Below are positions 9,560-19,004 of a DNA stretch of 27,006 nt, piece by piece. Source of the stretch: Fragilaria crotonensis (Eukaryota > Bacillariophyta > Fragilariophyceae > Fragilariales > Fragilariaceae); the NCBI GenBank assembly GCA_022925895.1, contig JAKSYS010000763.1:1-27006 (forward strand). The letters run 5' to 3'. How positions within the stretch are numbered: the first letter of the stretch is position 1; each line of letters begins with the position of its first letter. The translations under genes were made by a program, and so were the position numbers. A model generated the notes under the pieces. The model searched no databases and was not told the origin of the DNA. It worked only from the letters and a program-made list of their open reading frames with translations.

Positions 9560-10395
9560 TTGACCTGATCACACAGGAGATGTGGGACGACGTGATGAAT
9601 CGACTCCAAAAATGCGATGACGACGCTCGATCAATTGGCGTGATCAAGCTCTTCGGCACGCGAACGAAGGGTTATCCATTACATGCTTTATGCAAGAAAA
9701 GGAGTTTTCCTATGCCAGTGCTTACTGCGTTGACAATAGCCATGCCCGCAGCTGTGACAACCACTGTGGGCCCCTCCAAAAGTCTCCCCATTCACATTGC
9801 GTGCACCAGGAATGCGCCACTACTAGCAATCGAGCACCTTGTTTCCCTCCACCCGGAGAGTCTTCATTTCCCTGATTCGGAAGGTAACCTTCCTATTCAC
9901 CTTGCTTGCTCAGTGGGTGAAGAATCTGTGGTGACATTCCTCGCCTCCGTTAGTCCTGAGTCTGTTCGAATGACAAACTCAAAGCTCCAAATGCCTCTAC
10001 ACTTGGCATGCAATCGATACAACATTTCAATTGGTGTGGTCGAGCTGCTCTTGATGCGATATCCCCAGGCAGCAAAACATAAAGATTGGCAACATCAGGT
10101 CCCCCTTCACAAGGCCGTAACGTGGAGGGCGAACGTCGGCGTGCTTGGAGCACTTCTGAATGTCGTCCCGGACGCCACTCGCTTCCGCGACAAGCGATCA
10201 CTGACACCATACAAAATCGGGCGGAAGCTCTTGGGCTTCAACTCTGATGATCCCACCATCAAACTGCTTCGACGTCATCGGTTCAAGCATGGCATGTTCG
10301 CATTTCGAATATTCGATGCTGTTCTTTTCAGCATCGAGAATGTGAGGGATAAGGTGCTACCAACGAAGAGATCAAGAACAGCAAGGGCTTCCTGA
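9511..10395 (+). CDS. Ankyrin-repeat protein, diatom type
   Basis: A 294-residue protein made mainly of ankyrin repeats, which act as protein-binding scaffolds. Repeat cores are visible as Y-P-L-H-A-L-C (55-61), S-L-P-I-H-I-A-C (91-98), N-L-P-I-H-L-A-C (about 126-133), M-P-L-H-L-A-C (161-167) and V-P-L-H-K-A-V (197-203), with a weaker sixth at L-T-P-Y-K-I-G (231-237). The spacing of about 35 residues is typical, as is the hydrophobic helix pair after each core. The N-terminal 50 residues form an acidic helical cap (M-W-D-D-V-M-N-R-L) and the C terminus is basic, ending K-R-S-R-T-A-R-A-S. No catalytic domain, signal peptide or membrane span. An upstream ATG at 9455 opens a 34-codon frame overlapping the start in another frame (listed separately). 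Large families of this type occur in diatoms; the partner is unknown. Confidence 0.85.
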   Translation: MDKLGNQVDLFPSASLIDLITQEMWDDVMNRLQKCDDDARSIGVIKLFGTRTKGYPLHALCKKRSFPMPVLTALTIAMPAAVTTTVGPSKSLPIHIACTRNAPLLAIEHLVSLHPESLHFPDSEGNLPIHLACSVGEESVVTFLASVSPESVRMTNSKLQMPLHLACNRYNISIGVVELLLMRYPQAAKHKDWQHQVPLHKAVTWRANVGVLGALLNVVPDATRFRDKRSLTPYKIGRKLLGFNSDDPTIKLLRRHRFKHGMFAFRIFDAVLFSIENVRDKVLPTKRSRTARAS

Positions 10396-11115
10396 GCTGA
10401 CCGCTTACGGTATCACTGCTGTCGATTCCTTGCAAGTTTCATGCACGCACATAGTAGAGAGTCGACGACTGTGAAAGCTAGTGAGGGAAAGGGTCTCGAC
10501 TGATATGGAGGAGGAATGTGCGAGAGTAAGTTAGTCTTACCCCTGGGATGGGCAGTCGCAAACTCTTCTGTAACCGATGGTACTTTTACGGAAATCGCGT
10601 GCTAGGGGTCAGTGTTTAAGCATTGTGACATCCAAGTTGTCCTTCAATCAAGAGTCTTCAGATTCGTGTTCCTCCCAACGTCGCAACCAAAGATCGGATC
10701 ATGGCTTACCTTTTCCATGTGATGCCGCTGACTGGAATTAAAATAATAGACTTAATGTCCTAGATTGCCCGATGCAGGCGAGACTAACCACATGCATAGC
10801 CTATCTCTTGATCCGATAGATAATCGTCGGCGGAAGCGCGATTGCTCCTGTTATGTGCGAGTTGACCTTTTTTTATAGTGCCCTAATACCGATAGTCTTC
10901 GTGTCTTTATACTTCGTATGCACATTCACTACGGGTACGAGTACCGGTACCCTAGTATTTTTTCGACGGTCAAAATCCAGTACAAGTACCGCGACGAGTT
11001 TATACAACACAGTCAAGTACGCCGAGTGATACAGACCCTGGTATTTAAATAATACATACTCCGAGTACAGCTATATCTATGCATATGTCATACAAGTAAA
11101 ACGATGGATTGAAGT
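10396..11115. other. Intergenic between the ankyrin gene and the composite element
   Basis: No gene is supported. The second half (about 10920-11060) has the GTAC/GGTACC words seen in other gene-free stretches. The first half is of ordinary composition without long open frames. Confidence 0.6.
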
Positions 11116-11144
11116 GAGTCCCCGTCTGTGTCCCCATTTCGAGC
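11116..11144 (+). repeat. Left inverted repeat of the composite element
   Basis: 29 bp, with 11121-11144 matching the reverse complement of 17036-17059 without a mismatch. The outer five bases are GAGTC here against GAGAG at the other end. Confidence 0.7.
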
Positions 11145-11458
11145 CGTCCATGCATTTCAAAGCGAACTTCATAGTGAAGGGATATATCTTATGATGTGAA
11201 TGGAAAAAATATAGCACATGTATACTTTTATATTAATATATTTTAACGGCTAAATCACAGATCGATCGATGTTGCGACAGCATAGGAATCTTGGTTTCCC
11301 TTTTTTTGAAAAAAAATGTGCTGTTCAAGTTCGAGGATGTTACTAGCATTTTGTGTGTCCTTCACACAAAACACACACAAATTTCAAACCAGCCCCATTA
11401 CCATTCTTGTCCCTCCTACTCTTCTCCTTTGTTCCCCACTTTGCATTTTGTTTCTGTA

Positions 11459-11930
11459 ACGCTCACAGTTCACAGAGGAGTCAGGTAAGTTGGGCAATGA
11501 TGTTTTGCGGTGTTTGTGATGGATGTTTGTTACTGTTTTTTGACGCTTGTTATTTCATTTCATTTTGGCGCGGCTTGTTGTACTGTATGGGACTGCCGCT
11601 TGTTTCTGCAACGCTCACAGTTCACAGAGGAGTCAGGTAAGTTGTGCAATGATGTTGTTGCAGTGTTTGTGATGGATGTTTGTTACTGTTTTGTTGATGC
11701 TTGTTACTTCATTTCATTTTGGCGCGGCTTGTTGTACTGTATGGGACTGCCGCTTGTTTCTGCAACGCTCACAGTTCACAGAGGAGTCAGGTAAGTTGTG
11801 CAATGATGTTTTTGCGGTGTTTGTGATGGATGTTTGTTACTGTTTTGTTGATGCTTGCTGTTACTTCATTTCATTTTGGCGCGGCTTGTTGTACTACTGT
11901 GCTGCTTTTTGTACTGTATGGGACTACCGT
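11459..11930 (+). repeat. Tandem repeat, unit about 153 bp, about three copies
   Basis: Copies start at 11459, 11611 and 11765 with the shared word ACGCTCACAGTTCACAGAGG, giving unit lengths of 152 and 154 bp. The third copy drifts into the next repeat block. Every copy contains GTCAGGTAAGTTG, a consensus 5' splice site, with donor G at 11485, 11637 and 11791, followed by a T/G-rich stretch and GGCGCGGCTTGTTGTACTG. This could be a repeated 5' untranslated exon/intron of the element or simple satellite growth. Confidence 0.8.
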
Positions 11931-11934
11931 TTGT

Positions 11935-12712
11935 TTCTTGTACTGTCTGGGATCTCGTACTACTGCTGCGTGGGATCTTGTACTACCGTGCGCTTTCGTA
12001 CTGCACTGTATGGGATCTCGTACTACTGCTGCATTGGATCTCGTACTACCGTGTCATTTGTTGTACTGTATGGGATCTTGTACTACTGCTGCATGGGATC
12101 TTGTACTACCATGCCGTTTCTCGTACTCGTACTGTATGGGATCTCGTACTACTGCTGCATGGGATCTCGTACTACCGTGTCATTTGTTGTACTGTATGGG
12201 ATCTTGTACTACTGCTGCATGGGATCTTGTACTACCGTGCCGTTTCTCGTACTCGTACTGTATGGGATCTCGTACTACTGCTGCATGGGATCTCGTACTA
12301 CCGTGTCATTTCTTGTACTGTATGGGATCTTGTACTACTGCTGCATGGGATCTTGTACTACCGTGCCGTTTCTCGTACTCGTACTGTATGGGATCTCGTA
12401 CTACTGCTGCATGGGATCTCGTACTACCGTGTCATTTCTTGTACTGTATGGGATCTTGTACTACTGCTGCATGGGATCTTGTACTACGTGCCGTTTCCCG
12501 TGCTCGTACTGTATGGGATCTCGTACTACTGCTGCATGGGATCTCGTACTACCGTGTCATTTCTTGTACTGTATGGGATCTTGTACTACCGCGTGGGATC
12601 TCGTACTACCGTGTCATTTCTTGTACTGTGTGGGATCTTGTACTACCGCGTGGGATCTCGTACTACCGTGTCATTTCTTGTACTGTGTGGGATCTCGTAC
12701 CGCGTGGAATCT
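11935..12712 (+). repeat. Tandem repeat, unit 126 bp, built from GGGATCTCGTAC sub-repeats
   Basis: Equivalent points recur at 12128, 12254, 12380 and 12505, so the unit is 126 bp with one 1-bp loss in the last copy. Each unit holds four sub-repeats of the form TGGGATC(T)CGTACTACYG, alternating CTCGTAC and CTTGTAC. After 12590 the array continues with shorter units. Because 126 is a multiple of three and no stop falls in the unit, all three plus-strand frames stay open across it, which produces long but meaningless reading frames. Confidence 0.85.
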
Positions 12713-12730
12713 CGTTCAAAACCAAACGGC

Positions 12731-12858
12731 CAACGCTCAATGGCGCACTCCAACGCTCGATGGTGCACTCAACCAGCACTCCTAACGTATCATTACTGCG
12801 CCATGTATGATTGTCTGATACGTTATGGGCTGGCGTTGGAGTGCGCCATTGAGCGTTG
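12731..12858. repeat. Nested palindrome
   Basis: The outer arms 12731-12756 and 12833-12858 are perfect 26-bp reverse complements (CAACGCTCAATGGCGCACTC...). Inside them 12783-12792 (TAACGTATCA) and 12816-12825 (TGATACGTTA) are a perfect 10-bp inner pair. The left arm is followed by a direct near-copy of its first 20 bases (12751-12770, two changes). The segment can extrude as a two-tier cruciform or be the remains of a small inverted-repeat element inserted in the larger one. Confidence 0.85.
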
Positions 12859-12890
12859 CACGGTTCGATGGATGATAGTATCCGACACCC

Positions 12891-12932
12891 GTTGCATACT
12901 CACAAGACCGCGTTGCATACTCACAAGACCGC
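12891..12932 (+). repeat. 21-bp tandem duplication
   Basis: The unit starting GTTGCATACTCACAAGACC occurs twice head to tail (12891-12911 and 12912-12932) without a mismatch, just after the nested palindrome. Confidence 0.8.
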
Positions 12933-13037
12933 TGCTGGGAAAGGTCCTCCATCCTCACTCAGTGACTTAAAGAGCTTCTCTCATTAATTCAAATAGCTCC
13001 CATTTTTACTCATTGACATTGTATGTGGCAGCAGTAG

Positions 13038-14474
13038 TGCCGCGACCAATGGTACTTGGACCATGTTGCAAGCTTCATCGTGAAAAAGGTCACTGCTAGC
13101 CCCCAGCACATTGTACCTGGTAGCAGTAGCGCCGAGATCATCGGGAGTGGGAACATGATTCGTAGTTGCGTTGTGAAAAAGGTCACTGCTAGCCATCATG
13201 GTAGCAGTAGCACCGAGATCAACGCGACAACAATCATGAGGCCTGCTACCGGTGTGAAAAAGGCCACTGCTAGCCATGACATTGTACTTGGTGGCAGCAG
13301 TAGCACCGAGATCAATGCAAGTTTCAGCATGATGCCTCGTACTGTTGCAAAAAAGGCCACTGCTAGCCATGACATTGTCATAAGTACTAACAGGAGCACT
13401 GATGACATCGAATCAAAACGTGGCTTCGAATGCAAACGTGGCTTCCAACACCTGTACAAGTCAACAACTACAAACTCGAGCCGCAGAGTGAATGAGGCCT
13501 ACAAGGCTACAGTTAGGAATGGTGCTCCAAAAAGCAAAAATGCCATGAGACGTGACAAAGCAAAAGCAAGAAAGATTGCGTGCCTGACGGAAGTTGTGTC
13601 ATCAAGTGTTCATGCATTGGGAAGGGCATTTCTGAGCACTCGACCAGTGTTTTACAGTGGAACCAAAAATCGAACGCTTCCAAACCCAATTCCGAATGGG
13701 ATTATGTTATCTGCAGTTGAGGATTTGCGTGTGATTGATACAATTTCTGGTGCTCGAATGTTGTCATCGACCGGAGATACCGTTTTTATTTTGATTCCAC
13801 GTCATGACGCAATCAAGGACAATACTTATGTGAAGAGGACATTGATGGCACTGTATGCTCTAGACAAAGGGAAAAGGGTTTCGAAGTGAGAGGGAAATCA
13901 AGAATCACAGTTGCGAAGACAATGGGAAGTACGCAACTGTCGGCTTGAAACCAAGGAGAGGGTCGACAGGCGTATCCGAGTTTTGGCCTGAGAAGTTGGG
14001 TGAGACTGATAGAGAGGTGATTAGAAAAGTAATGAGTAGATGTCAGGAAGTTGCCAAAGGGTATCTACCATCAACTGAAGTCCGAGGACTTCTTTTGCTC
14101 AATTGCTTGGGGGTGGCAGCAAATAAGTGGAGTGACATTGAATCCTCTGGGGTAGCCTTGCATGTGGGAAGAATTACTATTTGAATTCTCATGTGGATGA
14201 AGACTTTTCTATTCCTTGACAACTGTTGCTTCGAACAGGAGTGCAAGACAATGATTGTTACATGATGGAAGCCGCCATTTGCAACTACTTTACGTTTGCC
14301 GAACAAGGAATTGCTGTGGCGCTGAGGCCTGGTGACATGCTGATCTTCAATCCGCTTTATCATCACTGCTTGTCGTCACGAACGGCAAGGTATGAAAACG
14401 ATGATGTCTTCTGCTTGTCTTTGTATTTGAAAACTGCAGTTGTTGGACAGAATGACAATCGTTTACCTATGTAA
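13038..14474 (+). pseudogene. Degraded Fe(II)/2-oxoglutarate dioxygenase (possibly TET/JBP-like) with repetitive N terminus
   Basis: Three open stretches in shifting frames read as one protein of about 480 residues. 13038-13889 starts without any ATG until 13155 and has four copies of V-K-K-(V/A)-T-A-S...G-S-S-S-T-E-I, then a basic region (about residues 110-180) and a globular segment. The frame then shifts to give G-K-S-R-I-T-V-A-K-T-M-G-S-T-Q-L-S, shifts again to the stretch ending 14184, and again to 14226-14474. The catalytic layout survives: H-V-D-E-D-F (His 14190-14192, Asp 14196-14198) is an H-x-D iron motif; R-P-G-D-M-L-I-F-N-P-L-Y-H-H-C-L-S-S-R carries the distal iron His (14361-14366) and a candidate 2-oxoglutarate Arg (14379-14381). 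The fold call is by these motifs. TET/JBP membership, which would mean oxidising methylated bases, is a suggestion only; related forms are known to travel with transposons in fungi. Confidence 0.55.
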
Positions 14475-14548
14475 TTTGTTTAATTGTGTTCTTGGTAGCT
14501 TGCGTTTGCTATCATCGTCGTCGCAGTTGTTGTCACTTTGGTTGCAGT

Positions 14549-14816
14549 CGTCCTGGGATCTCGTACCGCGTACCGCGTGGGATCTCGTACTACCGTGCCG
14601 TTTCTCGTACTGTATGTGCGTATGGGATCTCGTACTATCGCGTGGGATCTCATACCGCGTTGGATCTCATACAACACCGTTTCTCGTACTGCGTGGGATC
14701 GTTTGGCGTGGGATCTCGTACTAGCAACCGCGTGGGATCTCGTACTGTGTGGGATCTCGTACAGCGTGGGATCTCGTACAATTGTACAGCGTGGGATCTT
14801 GTACAGCGCGGGATCA
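14549..14816 (+). repeat. Second array of GGGATCTCGTAC sub-repeats
   Basis: About ten irregular copies of GTGGGATCTCGTAC separated by short GCG/ACC spacers, in the same orientation as the 126-bp array. The two arrays flank the dioxygenase relic on both sides, as subterminal transposase-binding repeats or recombined satellite would. Confidence 0.8.
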
Positions 14817-15020
14817 AAACATGAGTCACTACAAATATGTGACCATGAGGAACTACAACATGAGTTTGTAATTGATGTTTAAGTACTTCTACTAACTTTT
14901 TATTCATTTCTTTTCTTTCGGACGACACTAGCGTGAGTACTTCCAACTCTCTTCTTCTTACCTTTCTAGTACTCTTTGTCATCTGTTGCGAAGCACCTTC
15001 ACGAAAGTTTGCAACTGCCT
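14817..15020. other. Spacer between the dioxygenase relic and the zinc-finger segment
   Basis: Short region of mixed composition between two convergent relic genes. No motif seen. Confidence 0.5.
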
Positions 15021-16607
15021 CTAAGCGGGAGAAACCTCGTCAAAGAAAGGAATCCTCTGCATCCCAACTATCTTCCTTGTTGCTGACAGCAGCTTAGACA
15101 ACCCGTCATTGCTGAAGAAGCGTTGCTCGATCGAAAAGTTTGAGTGACATGTGCAACAGCATTCCTGCCCACCTGCGCACTTCGGGCACAGGTTTCCTTC
15201 ATCACAAGAACCCTTATGGGCAGTTGATGCACCAAAAGCTCCAGTGTGATTGAAAGCACTGTTCTGTGCATCAACATTGATGTTCATGACATGGAACCGA
15301 CGATGCATTTCCAAGCCATAACACTGGCTGCACACGTTGAAATCCTTTTGTAGCAGCTGCTCACATCCCCAACAGTGCATATATGTGTTTGATAACTCAT
15401 GATAGCAAAGACTGCAAGAGTATCCTGTGTTATCATATGGATCAACAGGAAACACAGACAGATTCTGAAGCATCAGTCTCACGTGAGCAATAATGATTGT
15501 GCTCAGAACTGGATCCCCTGTTCCTCCCAGTCCTGATTATAGTGAGAAGCCAGGTGGCTGTATTGTCGTGTACAAGAAGAATGTAATCAAGGCTTTCCTC
15601 ATTGCGCAAGTAGTGCACAAGTCTTTCAGCTGGTGATTGACCTAAGTCCACTGCAGTACCGCCACCAGGACCGACCTGATTTCCTCGTGCCAGCACACCT
15701 CCTCAGCTGGTCAGAGGAAAGAGATGCCAGTTCGCTCCACAATCAGAGCCTGCACAATTGCAGGCTCTGAATTCAGTGAAATGCATTGCCTAGATAACTC
15801 AAGTTCCAATTGCGGCACAGTGTGATACGACAATCGGACATCAGCAGGTTCCTTTTTGGTGACCTTCATGGGATTTACACCCTGTCCCATCCGCACAAAA
15901 GTACCAGCGTCCAGCAACGTTGTTGTTAAGGCCATCATTTGGTTCCCAATATAGTGAGAATGCAAATGGACATATTGACTCCTTGTTTGCTGCTGAGGGG
16001 CGAATGCGTTTGACGAACGACCGGAAGACTTGTACTGGTTGATGTTGTTGTCGTTGTTGTTGTCGTTATTATCATTGTCATTGTCGTTGTCATCAATCTT
16101 GTTCCTCAAAAGATCCTTCTTGTCGTCATGAGCTCGAGAGTGCTGACAAAAGAATCGCAGTTTATTCGATGCCTTCTCCCAACCTTTGGATGCCACTTTG
16201 AAACCTGCCTGGGCACATGCCACTGCAATAAATGGGATCACATGCTCTTTTCGGGATGAGGGACTGTTGGAATTAAAGCGACGAGGCAGATATTGACGAA
16301 GGTGCTTGCAATTGTCATCCCGATTGCTACGCATTCCGGTCCCAATGAAGTCAGCAAGATTAACAGTCCTGATGGACTCATCACCGTCGCCAACTTGAAC
16401 TTCACTGTCACCAACCTGAACTTCACTGTCACCAACCTGAACTTCATCCTCACCAACAACCTGAACTTTGTCCTCACCAACAACCTGAACTTCGTCCTCA
16501 CAAACCTGCCCTTCAACAAGCTGAACTTCTATAGGAAGAAATTCAGTGACCCATTGTTTATTCACCTCAACAAGAGCAGTAATGCGACTGAGGACAAATG
16601 GATCCAT
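15021..16607 (-). pseudogene. Mutator-like transposase N-terminal half joined to a Cys-rich zinc-finger segment, frameshifted
   Basis: It starts at a true ATG (16605-16607). The first frame (to 15711, 298 codons) has acidic E-V-Q-V-V-G-E-D / E-V-Q-V-G-D-S repeats, then a basic region with F-I-A-V-A-C-A-Q-A-G-F and R-F-F-C-Q-H-S-R-A-H resembling the FAR1/MULE DNA-binding segment, an Asn/Asp tract, and E-P-A-I-V-Q-A-L-I-V-E-R-T-G-I-S. Two small shifts at 15690-15720 restore S-S-D-Q-L-R-R and then G-G-G-T-A-V-D-L-G-Q-S-P-A-E-R-L-V-H-Y-L-R-N, a block I associate with diatom Mutator-like transposases just upstream of their DDE core. The core is missing. Instead another frame gives V-D-P-Y-D-N-T-G-Y-S-C-S-L-C-Y-H-E-L-S-N, Y-M-H-C-W-G-C-E and C-P-K-C...C-C-C-T-C-H, a multi-zinc segment of RING/ZZ-like spacing ending at 15021. 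At least three frame changes. Family call by motif memory, unverified. Confidence 0.5.
16377..16520 (-). repeat. In-gene repeat encoding acidic E-V-Q-V-G-D units
   Basis: Six or seven copies of an 18-24 bp unit (plus strand CAACCTGAACTTC with CACTGTCACC or GTCCTCACCAA spacers) lie inside the transposase-like frame and keep the frame, producing an acidic repetitive linker. Confidence 0.75.
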
Positions 16608-16696
16608 TAGTAGTGAAGTAGCTCGTGTGCCCCTCCTTCACAATGGTTGCCCCGCAGTCGATCAATTGTTGTTGTGTGCTGTGTTGATCGTGATGT

Positions 16697-16738
16697 GTTG
16701 TTGTGTGTGCGTTGTTGTGTGTGCGTTGTTGTGTGTGC
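16697..16738. repeat. 14-bp tandem repeat, three copies
   Basis: The unit GTTGTTGTGTGTGC occurs three times exactly, about 90 bp upstream of the minus-strand transposase-like start, so it would sit in that gene's promoter or leader. Confidence 0.85.
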
Positions 16739-17035
16739 GTTGTGTTGCTTAGTTTGTTTGTTCTCAGTTTTGTGATGAGAGAACCCGCGCCAAAAAACAA
16801 ATGACAACAAGAGCAGAGGATGATAGATCCAAGTCACAAAACTTTTTTGAATATCACATCATGCAAGATTCCATTGAGGCAGTTGTAACACATGTATTAA
16901 ATAACGTCTCACAACCGTAAGTCAAATAGTCAAAAAAATGAAACGGTAAAAAAACGGCAATTGTATGACATAGACCATATAGTACTTTAATAGTATTTAA
17001 TTGTACAGTGTAAAAATAATTAGCTGGCTTGATGC

Positions 17036-17064
17036 GCTCGAAATGGGGACACAGACGGGCTCTC
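17036..17064 (-). repeat. Right inverted repeat of the composite element
   Basis: Reverse complement of 11116-11144, with 24 perfect bases (17036-17059) and two differences in the outer five. The sequence on the outer side lacks an obvious duplicate of the left flank. Confidence 0.7.
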
Positions 17065-19002
17065 CTAACCAGGACCTGAGCGGAGTATACACTGCAGTAC
17101 AAGGATTTTCCCGAGAGTCATACAATTAAAGTATACTTTCCGACCTGCCCTAAGGTCCAGTTGTGCGTACGTTCTGGTACAAACGACACGTAGGAACAAG
17201 GGCAAACGTCGAAAATCATACTTCTAGCTGTATGACTTTCCGAGCGGCCCTAATCCAATTCACGTCCGTGTTTTGACGAGCGTTGACAGTTAAAGAATGG
17301 TTATTCCCCTGTACTTACTTCGACATTTTGAATTTCGCGCACTAATCGAGATTTGTACGACAGTACTCGAAGTACAGTACATAAGAAAAATGAACGACAA
17401 TAGAGCAGTACTACAGTAGTACAATACCTATATATCCAGCGTCGTGTCGTTGCAGTTTGTGTTGTACTAAGAACAACTATGCATGCTGAGAAATAGCTAT
17501 TAAATAATAGCAAGTCTATTATACCTGCTACCACTATGCCTAAGATGAAGGTATTTGACTCACATGGATAGGCACAACACTCCTGTGGGATCTGCAATCA
17601 TTTTTCAGTAGGTGACATCATGACAACAATGGCAAATTAAAGTATTGCTTCTCTGATGAGTCGATAACTTTTCCGAAAGATAGACACATGAATCGCGAGC
17701 AATTTTGGTGACTCCTACTAGGGGATGTTGGTCATGATCAGAAACGTCTTGATGTGACAGCTTCTGTACTTTCACCTCGTACTGCATTGTATGAGGACAT
17801 CAGTACTACTACTAGACCTCCGTTAATTGCTGGCGCATTTTGCATTTTGAGGCCTCTGCTTGGGTGTGATTGTAGTGCCTGTGTGTCCCTTGATTCTGAT
17901 GTTTCCAAAGCTTGCACCATTGTTCCCAACATATGAGTTGGATTAAATTTGCCTGCCATGCCAAGCTAGTATATTGATTGAGGTCATCATTGTCATCTCA
18001 TTGAGGAGATGAGTAGTAGTAGCATTGCTGGTGTTGCCCATGCTAAATCTCCTCCAAAATAATGGAGCCCATCCATTCCTGTTTTGTTGTATGATTATGT
18101 GTTGCACTGTGGGGTGATAGTTCTCAATATCAGTTCAGGAGCAGAACCAGCACTGCCTGGCATAACCCATCCAACAATAGAGCAGCAGCACAAAGCAGCA
18201 GGAAGGTGTTTGGCTGAAGAAAGAAATTGCAATTTAAGTCCAGTCAAGAACTGATTGTGCCATTCTATGCAATTGCTAAGCTCAGCACATCATATAGTAG
18301 CTAGTACTAGTACTAGTAGCCTAATGCTGAGGCTAGAAGTGATGATGCTTGTGCATTCTTGAGTGGATGACCTGGACAAAAAGACTCACTTTACTAGAAT
18401 GAGCTTCCCAGTTGATCAATTTAAGGGAAGACAGATTCCATGCATTCTTTTGTCAAATGTTTTGGCAAATGCCCCATGAACAGAAGTTTGTGAATCCACA
18501 GTGATGCTCCAATTGGGAGGAATCAATGGACTCTAGCTAAAGGAAACATGAGAACAATCCCTCAGAGTTGTGAATCGCTGGTAATACTCTGCTGAGAGTG
18601 TATCTGGACTCTGGAGTACAAGTTGTAAGTACTGTACTGCTAGAACCAAAAGCCCTACTGTACTACGGAATGTACTACTGAATTAAATACGGAATGTACT
18701 TAGTACTATGAAATGGAGTACTACTGTACTGAATTTACTACGGAAATCATGTGCGTACCGAGTTACGTATGACATAGTGATGAACGTAATGTATTTGTAC
18801 TGTACCTGGTACTCGGAGTACAATGTATTGCACTACGTAATGGAGTACTCGAGTATTAATACTATGTAACGTCCTACGTAATGCCCTACGTAAAGCGATA
18901 CACACATTCCTGTCCTATTGATACTTCATGGTTCTAGTTTCAATATAACTAACATTGGATAACTCCACTTCCTTATACCATTTACGTACCTTTTCAGAGT
19001 CA
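17065..19002. other. Gene-free stretch, probably old repeat DNA
   Basis: Nearly 2 kb without a supported gene. 17111-17265 has a weak direct repeat (see findings). 17600-18560 has a more even, coding-like composition and a minus-strand frame at 17738-17959 with no recognisable motif, so it might be a decayed element. 18600-18900 is packed with GTAC, TACGTA and GAGTACTC words. Confidence 0.5.
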
Positions 19003-19004
19003 TA

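Larger units (their letters stand above)
11116..17064. mobile_element. Putative composite transposable element bracketed by inverted repeats
   Basis: Positions 11121-11144 and 17036-17059 are perfect reverse complements over 24 bp (core CCCGTCTGTGTCCCCATTTC), extending to 29 bp with two mismatches (11116-11144 and 17036-17064). Between them are three tandem-repeat blocks, a nested palindrome, a degraded dioxygenase gene on plus and a degraded transposase/zinc-finger gene on minus, all unlike the compact host genes outside. I find no clear target-site duplication at the repeat edges and the similarity does not extend further inward, so the true ends may lie elsewhere. The transposase fragment is Mutator-like, which would predict a 9-11 bp duplication. 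The call rests on the inverted repeats plus content and is an inference. Confidence 0.55.

Noticed and set aside
11935-12712. Regular array considered as CRISPR
   Set aside because: Units are contiguous 126-bp satellites with no unique spacers, in a eukaryotic genome, and no cas-like gene is near.
11676-12970. Three overlapping plus-strand frames of 326-371 residues
   Set aside because: All three frames are open only because the 126-bp repeat unit is a multiple of three and lacks stops. The products are low-complexity Cys/Tyr/Trp repeats in every frame.
11087-17125. GTCATACAA at 11087-11095 and 17117-17125 as a target-site duplication of the composite element
   Set aside because: The words are the same way round, but one lies 25 and the other 57 bases outside the 24-bp repeats. 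That asymmetry makes chance more likely.
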